Source: Nitrosopumilaceae archaeon (GTDB lineage Archaea > Thermoproteota > Nitrososphaeria > Nitrososphaerales > Nitrosopumilaceae). Taken from it: a DNA stretch of 33,095 nucleotides. The DNA lies in NCBI GenBank assembly GCA_900620265.3, contig UYNY03000102.1, positions 1-33,095 of the forward strand, in the 5' to 3' direction. Positions 22,223 to 30,352 of this stretch are shown here, in pieces. Position 1 is the first letter of the stretch, and every line of letters starts with the position of its first letter. The position numbers and the translations under genes are program-made. The notes beneath the pieces were generated by a model. The model did no database searches. It was not told where the DNA came from and saw nothing but the letters and a program-made list of their open reading frames with translations.

Positions 22223-23859
22223 CCCATCGGCGGCGGAGGCCCGCCCCCGCCTCCCGGGGACGACCCGGGCGCTCCGGACGTTGCAATCACGTCGTCGATC
22301 CGCAGTATCAGGCACGCCGCCTCGGTGGCCGACTTTATGATCTGCTCCTTTACGGCGACCGGCTCGACCACGTCGACTGCCAGCATGTCGGCGATCTTTG
22401 TGTTGCGGGCGTCGATGCCGGCCCACTTTTTGCCCTGGCTCTGCCTGGCGCGCAGGCTGGCCATCGTATCGATGGGGTCCATGCCGGCGTTCTCTGCTAT
22501 CGAGAGCGGGATCGTCTCTAGCGCCTCTGCGTACTTTTTGATCGCAAGCTGCTCGCGGCCGTCGAACTTGTCGGCCCACTCCTTTAGCTGTGATGCCGCG
22601 TACGACTCCGGGGCCCCGCCGCCGGCCACGATCTCGGGCTTTTCGATGACGTCCTTTACGACCATCAGCGAGTCGTGTATCGAGCGGTCCACCTCGTCGA
22701 TGACCCTCTGCGAGCCGCCCCTGATCAGCATCGTGACGGACTGGGGGCGCTTGCAGCCCTCGACAAAGACCCACTTGTCCGACTCTACCTTCTTCTGGTG
22801 GACGAGGTCGGCTCGGCCGAGGTCGGCGTCCTCTAGGTCGTCAAGGTTGCTTATCACCCTGCCGCCGGTCGCCTTTTCGAGCTTTGTCATGTCGCTCTCC
22901 TTTACGCGGCGGACGGCCAGTATGCCGTGCTTTGCAAGATAGTGCTGGGCGATGTCATCGATGCCCTTCTGGCAGATGAGCACGTTGGCGCCCGTGTCGT
23001 GCAGCTTGTCGACCATCGCCTTTAGCATGCGGTTCTCCTCCTCCAGGAACATCTGCATCTGGGTCGGGTCGGTGATCCTGATCTCGGAGCTCATCTCGGT
23101 CTTTTCGATCTCGAGCGCAGAGTTGACGAGCGCGATGCGGGCCCCCTCGACCCTGGCCGGCATGCCGCTGTGGACGATCTCCTTGTCAAGGACGATCCCG
23201 CGGACCACCTGGGTGTCCTGGATGGAGCCGCCGGTCTTCTTTTCCACCTTTACGTTCTCAAGATCCACGGAGTACTTGCCGTCCTTTTCGGCGGCGATCC
23301 CGAGCACCGCGTCGACGACCATCTTTGAGAGCGTGCCGCTGTCCTCCGAGATCAGCTTTGACTGCATGCTGGTCGTCGCCACCTTTAGGAGCGACCCGCG
23401 GTCGTCAGGCGAGACCTTTTCGGACAGCTCCGAGTATATCTCGAGCGTCTTTTCCATCGCCTTTTGGTACCCGTCCACGATCGTCGACGAGTGGACCTCC
23501 TTCTTCAGCAGGTCCTCTGCCTTGCCGAGCAGGGCCCCCCCGAATACCACCGACGAGGTGGTCCCGTCGCCGACCTCGTTGTCGACCGTCTTTGATATCT
23601 CTACAATCATCTTTGCCGCCGGGTGCTGCACGTCTATCTCCTTTAGGATGGTGGCCCCGTCGTTGGTGATGGTGACGTCCCCGAGCGAGTCGACGAGCAT
23701 CTTGTCGAGGCCGCGGGGCCCGAGGCTGCTCTTTACGAGGTCCGAGACCATCTTTGCGGCGGCAATGTTGTTCTGCTGGGCGTCCCTCCCCTTCTGCTGC
23801 AGGGCGCTCTCCTTTAAAACCAGTACCGGCCCGTTGGGACCCTGCTGTATTGATGCCAT
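22219..23859 (-). CDS. ths: thermosome subunit (group II chaperonin)
   Basis: The 546-residue chaperonin subunit assembles into ATP-driven double rings that fold cytosolic proteins. Motifs include GPRGLDKMLVDSLGD, TNDGATILKEIDVQHPAAK, the ATP-site GDGTTSSVVFGGALL and AGGGAPESYAA in the equatorial domain. The apical domain lies at about residues 210-370. The C-terminus is Gly-rich and ends PPPPMG, where many archaeal subunits have GGM repeats. The ATG at 23859 is the family start. Its stop overlaps the CTG of the ROK kinase gene, suggesting cotranscription. Confidence 0.96.
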   Translation of the reverse strand: MASIQQGPNGPVLVLKESALQQKGRDAQQNNIAAAKMVSDLVKSSLGPRGLDKMLVDSLGDVTITNDGATILKEIDVQHPAAKMIVEISKTVDNEVGDGTTSSVVFGGALLGKAEDLLKKEVHSSTIVDGYQKAMEKTLEIYSELSEKVSPDDRGSLLKVATTSMQSKLISEDSGTLSKMVVDAVLGIAAEKDGKYSVDLENVKVEKKTGGSIQDTQVVRGIVLDKEIVHSGMPARVEGARIALVNSALEIEKTEMSSEIRITDPTQMQMFLEEENRMLKAMVDKLHDTGANVLICQKGIDDIAQHYLAKHGILAVRRVKESDMTKLEKATGGRVISNLDDLEDADLGRADLVHQKKVESDKWVFVEGCKRPQSVTMLIRGGSQRVIDEVDRSIHDSLMVVKDVIEKPEIVAGGGAPESYAASQLKEWADKFDGREQLAIKKYAEALETIPLSIAENAGMDPIDTMASLRARQSQGKKWAGIDARNTKIADMLAVDVVEPVAVKEQIIKSATEAACLILRIDDVIATSGAPGSSPGGGGGPPPPMG

Positions 23860-23881
23860 CTTGGCTCGTGGCCCCCGAAAA

Positions 23882-23894
23882 CCCCTTTTTTAGT
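23882..23894 (-). promoter_or_regulatory. probable TATA region of the thermosome gene
   Basis: The minus strand holds an A-rich block, TACTAAAAAAGG, about 29 nt before the ATG at 23859. The leader would be only a few bases long. No heat-shock operator could be identified by eye. Confidence 0.45.
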
Positions 23895-23912
23895 ATTTCC
23901 TAGGGGCGGCGA

Positions 23913-25652
23913 TCAGGTGTATGGCCGGACGTACCGGCGCCCCCTCACGTCGACCAGGCCGCTAGATAGTATCCGGACGGACGGGAGGGCGAGGAACTCG
24001 AGGAAGAGCGGCACGAGGTGCGGGCGGTCAAGGGGGCACCCGGCGTCGCGCAGCTCGGAGTTGATGCCAGCCAGGGACTCGGCCACCTCGTCGAACGGGC
24101 GCGACGAGGCCACCCCGGCGAGGGCCAGCGGCATGAACGCCCGGACCCGGCCCCCCCGGGATACTGCGATCCCGCCGCCGGCCCCGATGACGCGGTTGGC
24201 GGCGAGCGCCATGTCCGCGTCATCCGTCCCGATGACCAGCAGGTCCCCCTCGTGGAAGCACCACGTCGAGGCAAGGGCGCAGTCGGCGCCGAACCCCTCC
24301 ATGAACGCGACCGTGCGCGCCCCCGTCCTGCCTATCCTGTCAAACGAGGCCACCTTGGAGGCGCCGTCGGGGACCACCTGGCCGCCACGGACGGGCAGCT
24401 CTGCCTCCCCCATCGACGTGATTATCTCGGTCCTGAGCTTGATGGTGGCGGCAGTCGCCGACGCCCCGCCCGACGGGGCCGCAAAGGCGTCCCCCGACAT
24501 CCTGCCGAGCCGGACCGTCCTCCGCGTCCAGGGGGCCGGCCGCCGCGTCCCGCGCCGCGCCAGCACCCGGCCCCCCGACGCGGCGATCCTCCCGCCGACT
24601 ATGACGGTCTCGGGGCGCAGCCCCCTTTCGAATATCACGATGTCGGCAAGCTTGCCGGGCGCGACCCCGCCGAGGTCGGCGCCCATCCCATAGTACTCGA
24701 AGGCGTGGGTCGAGGCGAGCGCGGCCGCGTGGGCAGGACCCATCCCGAGCCGGACGGCCTCGCGCATGCAGTGGTCCATGTGGCCGTACCTTGACATGTC
24801 GCCCGGATCCACGCCGTCGGTGCAGAACATCAGCCTGTCGGTCCGCACCCCGGACTCGAGCACGCCCGAGAGTATCGCGGCAAGGTCGCGCCGTATCGAG
24901 CCCTCCCGCGCCATCACCCACATCCCGAGGCGGAGCCGCTCGATGGCCTGCGCGGCGTCGATCGGCTCGTGGCATGAAAAGATCCCCGACGAGACGTACG
25001 AGCAGAGCTTTTTTCCGGACATGCCGGCCGTGTGGCCGTTCACGGGGAGCCCCGAGCGCAGGGCGTCGCCGAGCATCCGCATCGCGCCGCGCTCGCCTGC
25101 GACCACCTTTGTCCAGGCAAAGACCTCGCCGGTGCCGGCCACGCCGGGCAGGCCGAGCGCCCGCCGCCTCTCCGCATCGGACATCGTCCTGCAGTTGCTC
25201 ATGGCGGGGTCGACCGGCACCCCGCCGGGCACCGTCTGGAAGACCCGCACCGGCAGCATGGCGCACAGCCGGGCAAACTCTGCAAACCCGCGATAGCCGC
25301 CGATCGCGGTGACGTCCACGGGGTCCGAGAAGAGGGCGGTGGTCCCGCGGAGGAGGGCCCTTGCGGCAAACTCTGCCGGGGGGGCGAACTGGTCGATGTG
25401 GGTGTGCGGGTCGGCAAGGCCGGGTCCTGCCATCTTGCCCCCGGCGTCGATCACGGTGGTGCGGGGGCCGACGGCGTGCGATGCGTCGGGCCCCACGTAC
25501 GCTATGCGGTCCCCCGATACTGCCACGTCGGTGCCGGGCAGCTCCTCGCCCGTGTACGTGGAGAGGAGGGTGCAGCCCCGTATGACCAGGGTGGCCGGCG
25601 CCGCCCCGGAGGCGACCCTTCCCAGCCTCGATATGGAGCCCGCAAGTTCCAC
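23913..25652 (-). CDS. ade: adenine deaminase
   Basis: The 579-residue metal-dependent hydrolase deaminates adenine to hypoxanthine for purine salvage. The amidohydrolase core carries PGLADPHTHID (His83 and His85 are metal ligands), GHTAGMSGKKLCSYVSSG and a RLRLGMWVMAREGS segment. FCTDGVDPGDM and HAFEYYGMGADLGGVAPGKLADIV follow. The family's C-terminal domain is recognised by DADMALAANRVIGAGGG and the final LEFLALPSVRILSSGLVD. The HTHID motif differs from the HVHIES typical of bacterial AdeC, so a related purine substrate is possible. The start is a GTG with a TATA box 26 nt upstream, divergent from rpl44e. Confidence 0.85.
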   Translation of the reverse strand: MELAGSISRLGRVASGAAPATLVIRGCTLLSTYTGEELPGTDVAVSGDRIAYVGPDASHAVGPRTTVIDAGGKMAGPGLADPHTHIDQFAPPAEFAARALLRGTTALFSDPVDVTAIGGYRGFAEFARLCAMLPVRVFQTVPGGVPVDPAMSNCRTMSDAERRRALGLPGVAGTGEVFAWTKVVAGERGAMRMLGDALRSGLPVNGHTAGMSGKKLCSYVSSGIFSCHEPIDAAQAIERLRLGMWVMAREGSIRRDLAAILSGVLESGVRTDRLMFCTDGVDPGDMSRYGHMDHCMREAVRLGMGPAHAAALASTHAFEYYGMGADLGGVAPGKLADIVIFERGLRPETVIVGGRIAASGGRVLARRGTRRPAPWTRRTVRLGRMSGDAFAAPSGGASATAATIKLRTEIITSMGEAELPVRGGQVVPDGASKVASFDRIGRTGARTVAFMEGFGADCALASTWCFHEGDLLVIGTDDADMALAANRVIGAGGGIAVSRGGRVRAFMPLALAGVASSRPFDEVAESLAGINSELRDAGCPLDRPHLVPLFLEFLALPSVRILSSGLVDVRGRRYVRPYT

Positions 25653-25672
25653 GGGGCCGGTGCGGCGGCCGG

Positions 25673-25680
25673 CCTATAAA
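25673..25680 (-). promoter_or_regulatory. TATA box of ade
   Basis: The minus strand reads TTTATAGG, centred about 26 nt upstream of the GTG at 25652. Confidence 0.6.
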
Positions 25681-25688
25681 TTCAATGC

Positions 25689-25694
25689 TTAAAT
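25689..25694 (+). promoter_or_regulatory. TATA box of rpl44e-rps27e
   Basis: TTAAAT is centred about 26 nt upstream of the GTG at 25718, only about nine bases from the ade TATA box on the other strand. Confidence 0.6.
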
Positions 25695-25717
25695 TACGCC
25701 GCCGGGGCCGCGCCGGG

Positions 25718-25999
25718 GTGAACATACCAAAGGTGCTGCGCAAGTACTGCGCAAAGTGCAAAAAGCACACCGACCAAAAGGTCTCCATATACAAGGCCGG
25801 CAAGAGGAGGGGGTCGGCCAGGGGCGAGCGGAGGCACGCCGAGAGGAAGCGGGGGTACGGCGGCCAAAAGTTCCCAAAGCTGGCAAAGCCGGCAAAGGTC
25901 ACCAAGAAGGTGACCCCCCTGATGACGTGCACCGTCTGCAAGAAAAAGTACAACAAGCCGGGCATCAGGATCAAAAAGTTCGAGCTGGTGGCCTCATGA
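25718..25999 (+). CDS. rpl44e: 50S ribosomal protein L44e
   Basis: The 93-residue basic protein of the archaeal/eukaryotic large subunit begins NIPKVLRKYCAKCKKHTDQKV after its GTG. It has a zinc ribbon formed by CAKC and, near the end, CTVC. The middle is Lys/Arg/Gly-rich, as in the family. The GTG matches the family N-terminus and the TATA spacing, whereas an upstream in-frame ATG lies inside the promoter. Its stop overlaps the rps27e start as ATGA. Confidence 0.95.
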   Translation: MNIPKVLRKYCAKCKKHTDQKVSIYKAGKRRGSARGERRHAERKRGYGGQKFPKLAKPAKVTKKVTPLMTCTVCKKKYNKPGIRIKKFELVAS

Positions 26000-26199
26000 G
26001 AAAGGCCCACGTCGGGGTCCCCGAGCCCTCCAGCAGGTTCCAGAACGCAAAGTGCAGCTCGTGCGGCGAGGTCCAGGTCGTCTACTCGCACGCCACCACC
26101 AGGGTCAACTGCAACTCGTGCGGCAACGCGCTGGCGACGGCGACCGGCTCAAAGGCCCGGATCGACGGCGAGATCGTCGGCAGCGCCGAGCAGGGCTAG
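25996..26199 (+). CDS. rps27e: 30S ribosomal protein S27e
   Basis: The 67-residue protein has the S27e C4 zinc finger: CSSC and, 15 residues later, CNSC, within FQNAKCSSCGEVQVVYSHA and RVNCNSCGNALA. It follows rpl44e with a four-base ATGA overlap, an arrangement common in archaea. The last 51 bases overlap the end of cobY on the opposite strand. Confidence 0.95.
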   Translation: MRKAHVGVPEPSSRFQNAKCSSCGEVQVVYSHATTRVNCNSCGNALATATGSKARIDGEIVGSAEQG

Positions 26200-26730
26200 G
26201 TCCCGCCCAGAGTTGATGTTAAAGGCGGCCCTCCTGTCGTCCACCACGCGCAGCCTCTCGGGGTATCCGCCGCGCGCGTCCATGCCGACCACGGATATCC
26301 CGGTATAGCAGAGCCCGGCGCCGGCAGGCGGCCCGGGCGCAAGGCCCGCCCCCCGGAGGAACCCGACCGTCGAGACGACGGACGTCCAGGCGGACCTGTC
26401 CAGCAGACCGGTGATCTCCCGCGCCATCGCCGCATCCATCAGGGCCGCATCGCCGGGGACGACGAGCGCCGGGCCGTCGATCCCAGAGAGCGCGAGCCCG
26501 AGGTCGGCCGGATATCCCGCGCCGGGCGAGTCAAGCACGTCCACCCCGGCATCAAGCAGGACCTGGCGCGTCCGCGGCGCCGACCCGCTTGCGACGGCCC
26601 GGACCCTGAGCCCGGCGCCGCGGAGCGCCCCGACCACGCGCATCACGGACGGGTCCCCGCGCGGCAGCAGGAGCTTTTCGGCGCCGCCCATCCGCGAGCC
26701 GCGCCCGCCCGCCATCACGAGCCCGATCAC
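26149..26730 (-). CDS. cobY: GTP:adenosylcobinamide-phosphate guanylyltransferase
   Basis: CobY is the archaeal counterpart of bacterial CobU and makes adenosylcobinamide-GDP before lower-ligand joining. The 193-residue protein has the nucleotidyltransferase loop GLVMAGGRGSRMGGAEKLLL at the N-terminus, the metal-binding VPGDAALMD and a C-terminal AFNINSGRDL. It is the last gene of the cobalamin operon. Its GTG overlaps the cobS stop as GTGA. The 3' end overlaps the end of rps27e by 51 bases, so the two converge. Confidence 0.9.
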   Translation of the reverse strand: MIGLVMAGGRGSRMGGAEKLLLPRGDPSVMRVVGALRGAGLRVRAVASGSAPRTRQVLLDAGVDVLDSPGAGYPADLGLALSGIDGPALVVPGDAALMDAAMAREITGLLDRSAWTSVVSTVGFLRGAGLAPGPPAGAGLCYTGISVVGMDARGGYPERLRVVDDRRAAFNINSGRDLALLGAADDLAVDPGL

Positions 26731-27440
26731 AGCGACACCGCCACGGCCAGGGCCGCGATCCTCGATACCTCGTTGACGGCGCCCAGCACGTCCCCGGTGA
26801 TCCCGCCAAGGGCCCTCGAGGAGACTGCCGCCACGGCCAGCCCGGCGCCCACGGCGGCGCCCAGCACCAGGAGCGCCCCGGGACCGAGCAGGAGCGCCGG
26901 CGAGGCCGCGACCGCCCCGGATACGGCCACCCTCCTCCAGTCAAGCATGCCCGCAAAGAGGCTCCCAGAGCCGGGCGCGGCGGGCGGGGCCGCGCGCGAG
27001 GCCGCCACCATCGAGAACTTGGCCGCCATCTCAGAGACGATCACCGCCTCGAGCAGCCAGGGGCCGGCCAGGGAGGCGAGGACGGCCAGCGAGACGAACG
27101 ATACGGAGGTGGCCGCCGCCCCGGCCGTCCCGGTCGCCGTGTCCCGCATGGCGCCAAGGCGCCTCTGCCTTCCCCCGTGCGCCATCAGGCCGTCGGCCAG
27201 GTCGGCGAGGCCGTCGGCGTGGTGCATCCCGGTCAGCGCCGCGAGCGCCGCCGCGGCTGCCACGCCGGCAAGCAGCGGGTCGGCCACCTGGGCGACGGCG
27301 AGCCCGGCAAGCCCGGCCAGCACGCCGACTGCCGCGCCGACTGCCGGCGAGAGGTAGAACCCGCGGGCCGCGTCCTCGAGCGAGCCGCGCGCCGGCAGTA
27401 TGGTGAGGAACGACACGATGGCCGCCGCCTGGCTAGACAA
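26727..27440 (-). CDS. cobS: adenosylcobinamide-GDP ribazoletransferase (cobalamin-5'-phosphate synthase)
   Basis: The 237-residue integral membrane protein joins adenosylcobinamide-GDP to the activated lower ligand. It begins near IVSFLTILPARG, the family start, and has the conserved GMHHADGLADLADGLMAHGG motif with the family's acidic/His cluster, then MRDTATGTAGAAA. About six hydrophobic segments follow. The start is a TTG lying inside the last codons of cbiB, an 8-base overlap. A longer frame upstream is shadow of cbiB. Confidence 0.92.
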   Translation of the reverse strand: MSSQAAAIVSFLTILPARGSLEDAARGFYLSPAVGAAVGVLAGLAGLAVAQVADPLLAGVAAAAALAALTGMHHADGLADLADGLMAHGGRQRRLGAMRDTATGTAGAAATSVSFVSLAVLASLAGPWLLEAVIVSEMAAKFSMVAASRAAPPAAPGSGSLFAGMLDWRRVAVSGAVAASPALLLGPGALLVLGAAVGAGLAVAAVSSRALGGITGDVLGAVNEVSRIAALAVAVSL

Positions 27441-28434
27441 GCGTCCCCCCCGGCGCGTAGAGCGCCGCATGCAGGGCGGCATAGAGCGCCGCGTGGATCG
27501 CGGCGGCAAGCGGCGCCGAGAAGAGCCCGGCGACGAGCAGCGAGGAGACACGCATCATGCGCACGGCAAGGCGCACGTCCCGCGCGGACGGCGCGGCCGG
27601 GCCCCCCTCCAGCACATAGCAGCCCTCCTTCTCGAGGCGCGCCCCGAGCGCGCCCGCCATGGCGGCCATCGCGTACCCCGAGTTGCGGCTCTGCGTGCGC
27701 CCCCCGTCGCGGAGCATCACGCGGCACGACCCCCTCCAGTCAAGGCGGAGCAGGGCGGCGGCGGCCACCACGGCGAGCCCGGTGAGCCTGGCAGGCAGGT
27801 ACGTCAGGGCCGTCTCGAGGGACGCGGCCGGCCAGCCGGCCTCGCGGAGCTGGGGCGACCTGTACCCCATCATCGAGTCGGCCGTCCCGGCGGCCCTGTA
27901 CGCGAGGGCGCCGGGGGCGCCGAGCAGCCCATAGTAGAAGAGGGGCCCCGTCACGGCGTCAGTCGTGTTGTCCCCGACGCTCTCGATGGCGCCTGACAGG
28001 ACGCCGTCCCTGCCGAGGGAGCCGGTGCGCCTCTTTGTGATCCGGGCCAGCGCGTTGCGGGCGGCCCCAAGGTCGCCGCGCTCGGCGCACTCTGCCACCC
28101 CGAGTGCGCCCCGCTCCATGCCGCGCATCGCAAGCGATACCTTTAGCAGGATGGCCGAGGACGCGAGCAGGGCGGCGGCGTGGGCCGCCCACGGCAGGCC
28201 CCAGAGCGCCGGTACGAGCAGCAGCGCCGGCACGGAGGCGGCGCCCACCATCAGGGCGACGACGAGGGCGCCGGCCGCCCTCGGCGAGGCGGAGCGGGCC
28301 GCGCCCGGCGCCAGCCTGGCCGCGATCGCCCCCATCCAGGCAGTCGGGTGCAGGCGGTCGCGCGGGTCGCCGAGCCTGTCAATCGCAAGGGCCAGGGGGA
28401 CGGCGAGCGCGGCCGCCAGGTGCGCCTCCGTCAG
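27433..28434 (-). CDS. cbiB: adenosylcobinamide-phosphate synthase
   Basis: CbiB (CobD in aerobic nomenclature) attaches aminopropanol phosphate to adenosylcobyric acid. The protein has about 333 residues with several membrane segments. It carries the family signatures LAIDRLGDPRDRLHPTAWMG near the N-terminus, SGAIESVGDNTTDAVTGPLFYYG, ADSMMGYR and DGGRTQSRNSGYAMAAMAGALG. No ATG, GTG or TTG exists at the start. The family N-terminus fits only a CTG at 28432-28434, which overlaps the cobQ stop as CTGA. This is the second such case in the window after the ROK kinase. In-frame sequence upstream is shadow of cobQ. Confidence 0.9.
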   Translation of the reverse strand: MTEAHLAAALAVPLALAIDRLGDPRDRLHPTAWMGAIAARLAPGAARSASPRAAGALVVALMVGAASVPALLLVPALWGLPWAAHAAALLASSAILLKVSLAMRGMERGALGVAECAERGDLGAARNALARITKRRTGSLGRDGVLSGAIESVGDNTTDAVTGPLFYYGLLGAPGALAYRAAGTADSMMGYRSPQLREAGWPAASLETALTYLPARLTGLAVVAAAALLRLDWRGSCRVMLRDGGRTQSRNSGYAMAAMAGALGARLEKEGCYVLEGGPAAPSARDVRLAVRMMRVSSLLVAGLFSAPLAAAIHAALYAALHAALYAPGGTLV

Positions 28435-29252
28435 GCCATCGCCTCCAGCATGCCGACGTCGACGGACCCGGAGACGGCCCTTGCCAGCCCCCTTATGCGC
28501 CCCTCGAGCCACGGCGTCCGCCTGCCGTCCCACGAGACGCGCCGGGCCCCGAGCGAGTCCTCGTCGGGCAGGCGCGACGCGATATGCGGTATGACGCCGG
28601 CGACGGGCACCCCCGTCATCCGCGATATGCGGCGCAGCCCGGGGGCCAGCACGCCGGGGTCCCCCCTAAAGTTGTTAAAGACGAGCCCGCGGACGCGCCC
28701 GCGGTCGGCCCCCAGCAGCGAGAGCGTCCCCGATACGGCCGCGAACGAGCCGCCGCGCTCCATGTCAGAGACGAGAAGGACGGGGGCGCGCGCCGCCCGC
28801 GCGACGCGCATGTTGGCAATGTCAGAGCCCCGCAGGTTGATCTCGGCCGGGCTGCCGGCCCCCTCGATCACCATCAGGTCGTGCCGGCCGGCAAGGCGCC
28901 GCATGGACGACCGGACCGCCCCCATCAGGGACAGCGACATTGCATAGTACTCTTTCGCGGTGACGGTCCGCACGTACCTGCCGCCCACGTAGAGGGCGCT
29001 CCTGTCGTCCCCGAGCGGCTCGAGCAGGACGGGGTTGATGTCAGGCGTCACGGGGCAGCCGGCGGCGGCCGCCTGGACGGCCTGGGCGCCGGCGACGCGG
29101 AGCCTGCCGGCCCTGACGTGCATCCGGGACATGTTCTGCGACTTGAAGGGGCAGACGGAGTAGCCGCGGTCCCGGAAGATCCTGCAGAGGGCCGCCACGA
29201 GCGTGCTCTTGCCGGCGCCCGACGAGGTCCCCTGGACCATCAGGGCCCTCAT
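28431..29252 (-). CDS. cobQ: cobyric acid synthase-like protein, ATPase domain only
   Basis: The 273-residue protein matches the N-terminal half of CobQ/CbiP. It has the P-loop MVQGTSSGAGKSTL (residues 5-18), FKSQNMS, VTPDINPVLLEPLGD, MVIEGAGSPAEINL, VSDMERGG and IPHIASRLPDEDS. Full-length CobQ is usually nearly 500 residues, with a glutamine amidotransferase domain after this point. Here that domain is absent, and the protein ends after a short helical tail. Amide nitrogen must then come from free ammonia or a separate glutaminase, or the substrate differs. The ATG overlaps the upstream stop as ATGA. Confidence 0.82.
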   Translation of the reverse strand: MRALMVQGTSSGAGKSTLVAALCRIFRDRGYSVCPFKSQNMSRMHVRAGRLRVAGAQAVQAAAAGCPVTPDINPVLLEPLGDDRSALYVGGRYVRTVTAKEYYAMSLSLMGAVRSSMRRLAGRHDLMVIEGAGSPAEINLRGSDIANMRVARAARAPVLLVSDMERGGSFAAVSGTLSLLGADRGRVRGLVFNNFRGDPGVLAPGLRRISRMTGVPVAGVIPHIASRLPDEDSLGARRVSWDGRRTPWLEGRIRGLARAVSGSVDVGMLEAMA

Positions 29253-30277
29253 GCGGCCTCACCCAGCGCGCGCAGCAGCAGCCTGTTCTCGCGCCTCGTC
29301 CGGACCGATATCCGGATGCAGCCGGCAAGGCCGCGGAAGCCTGCGCAGCCGCGGACGAGGACGCCGCGCTCGAGCAGGGCGCGGCGGAGCCGGCGCGGGT
29401 CCCGGGCGCGCACCAGCATAAAGTTGGCGTCCGACGGGAGGCACTCGAGGCCGGCGATCCCCGATATGCCGCGCCGCAGGTATGCGGACTCGCGGCGCAC
29501 CATCGCCCTTGCCGCCTCGAGGTACCCCTCATCGCCGAGCGCCGCGATGCCGGCCGCCTGCGCGGCGCCGCTCGTATTCCACGGGACGGCCGCTTCGCGC
29601 AGGACCCTTGCGAGCGGGGCCGGCGCCACCACGTACCCGAGGCGCACGCCGGCGAGGCAGAACGACTTTGTAAGGGAGCGGAGGACGGCAAGGTTGCGCC
29701 GGCGCGGCGCCGACCGCGCGACGGACTCTGCGGGATCCGCAAGCTCGACAAAGCACTCGTCGACCAGCAGGGCGCACGAGCGTGACGCGGCGGCGGATAT
29801 GAGCCGCGACACCTGGCGGCGCCGGAGGAGGGCGCCGGTCGGGTTGTTGGGGTTGCAGACCACGGCGCACCCGCCGCGCGGGAGGCGGGCGGAGAACGCG
29901 TCAAGGTCGTCCCCGAGGTGCATCGTCCCAAAGAAGGAGGGGCGGCACCCGGCAAGGCGGGCGGCCCGCTCGTACTCGGAGAAGGTGGGGGCAGGTATCA
30001 GGACGCGCCTGCCGGGGACGGCCAGGCGGAAGTAGGCGTGTATCAGCTCCGAGGCGCCGTTGCCGGGCACGACGCACCGGGCCGGGACGCCGGCGTGGGC
30101 GGCGAGCGCCCCGACGAGCCGGGTGGCCGATATGTCGGGGTACTCGGAGGCCCACGAGATGTCCCGGAGGGCGGCGCGCGCGGCCCGGGGGATGCCGGCC
30201 GGGCCGGTGCTGGCGCTAAAGTCGGCTACATCCGGCAGGCCCGCCGAGAGCCTGCCGCCGTGGTCGGCGGATCCCAT
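29249..30277 (-). CDS. HisC-like PLP aminotransferase/decarboxylase of the cobalamin operon
   Basis: The 342-residue class I/II PLP enzyme has VPGNGASELIHAYF, NPNNPTGAL and DECFVEL, the cofactor lysine at K204 in SLTKSF, and arginine motifs near the C-terminus (CIRISVRTRREN). As first gene of the cob operon it is most likely L-threonine-O-3-phosphate decarboxylase (CobD of Salmonella, also called CobC), supplying aminopropanol phosphate to CbiB. A histidinol-phosphate aminotransferase role cannot be excluded from sequence. The ATG at 30277 is 27 nt downstream of a TATA box. Earlier in-frame starts lie within the promoter. Confidence 0.87.
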   Translation of the reverse strand: MGSADHGGRLSAGLPDVADFSASTGPAGIPRAARAALRDISWASEYPDISATRLVGALAAHAGVPARCVVPGNGASELIHAYFRLAVPGRRVLIPAPTFSEYERAARLAGCRPSFFGTMHLGDDLDAFSARLPRGGCAVVCNPNNPTGALLRRRQVSRLISAAASRSCALLVDECFVELADPAESVARSAPRRRNLAVLRSLTKSFCLAGVRLGYVVAPAPLARVLREAAVPWNTSGAAQAAGIAALGDEGYLEAARAMVRRESAYLRRGISGIAGLECLPSDANFMLVRARDPRRLRRALLERGVLVRGCAGFRGLAGCIRISVRTRRENRLLLRALGEAA

Positions 30278-30300
30278 GGGCGGGCGCCGCGGGGGATCAT

Positions 30301-30308
30301 AGTATATC
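30301..30308 (-). promoter_or_regulatory. TATA box of the cobalamin operon
   Basis: The minus strand reads GATATACT, centred about 27 nt upstream of the ATG at 30277. With a leaderless mRNA there is no room for a cobalamin riboswitch. Confidence 0.65.
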
Positions 30309-30322
30309 TTTGCCAAGAACGG

Positions 30323-30330
30323 TTTAATTT
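30323..30330 (+). promoter_or_regulatory. TATA box of asd
   Basis: TTTAATTT is centred about 26.5 nt upstream of the GTG at 30353. It is divergent from, and about 15 bases from, the cob operon TATA box. Confidence 0.6.
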
Positions 30331-30352
30331 GGGCCGGCGGGGCCCGGCCATC

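Noticed and set aside
24340-26091. 583-residue minus-strand frame covering ade, rpl44e and rps27e
   Set aside because: It is antisense to two ribosomal genes and out of frame with the adenine deaminase, whose motifs lie in another frame.
30278-30352. Cobalamin riboswitch before the cob operon
   Set aside because: The gap is too short and the TATA box predicts transcription starting at the first ATG, leaving no leader.
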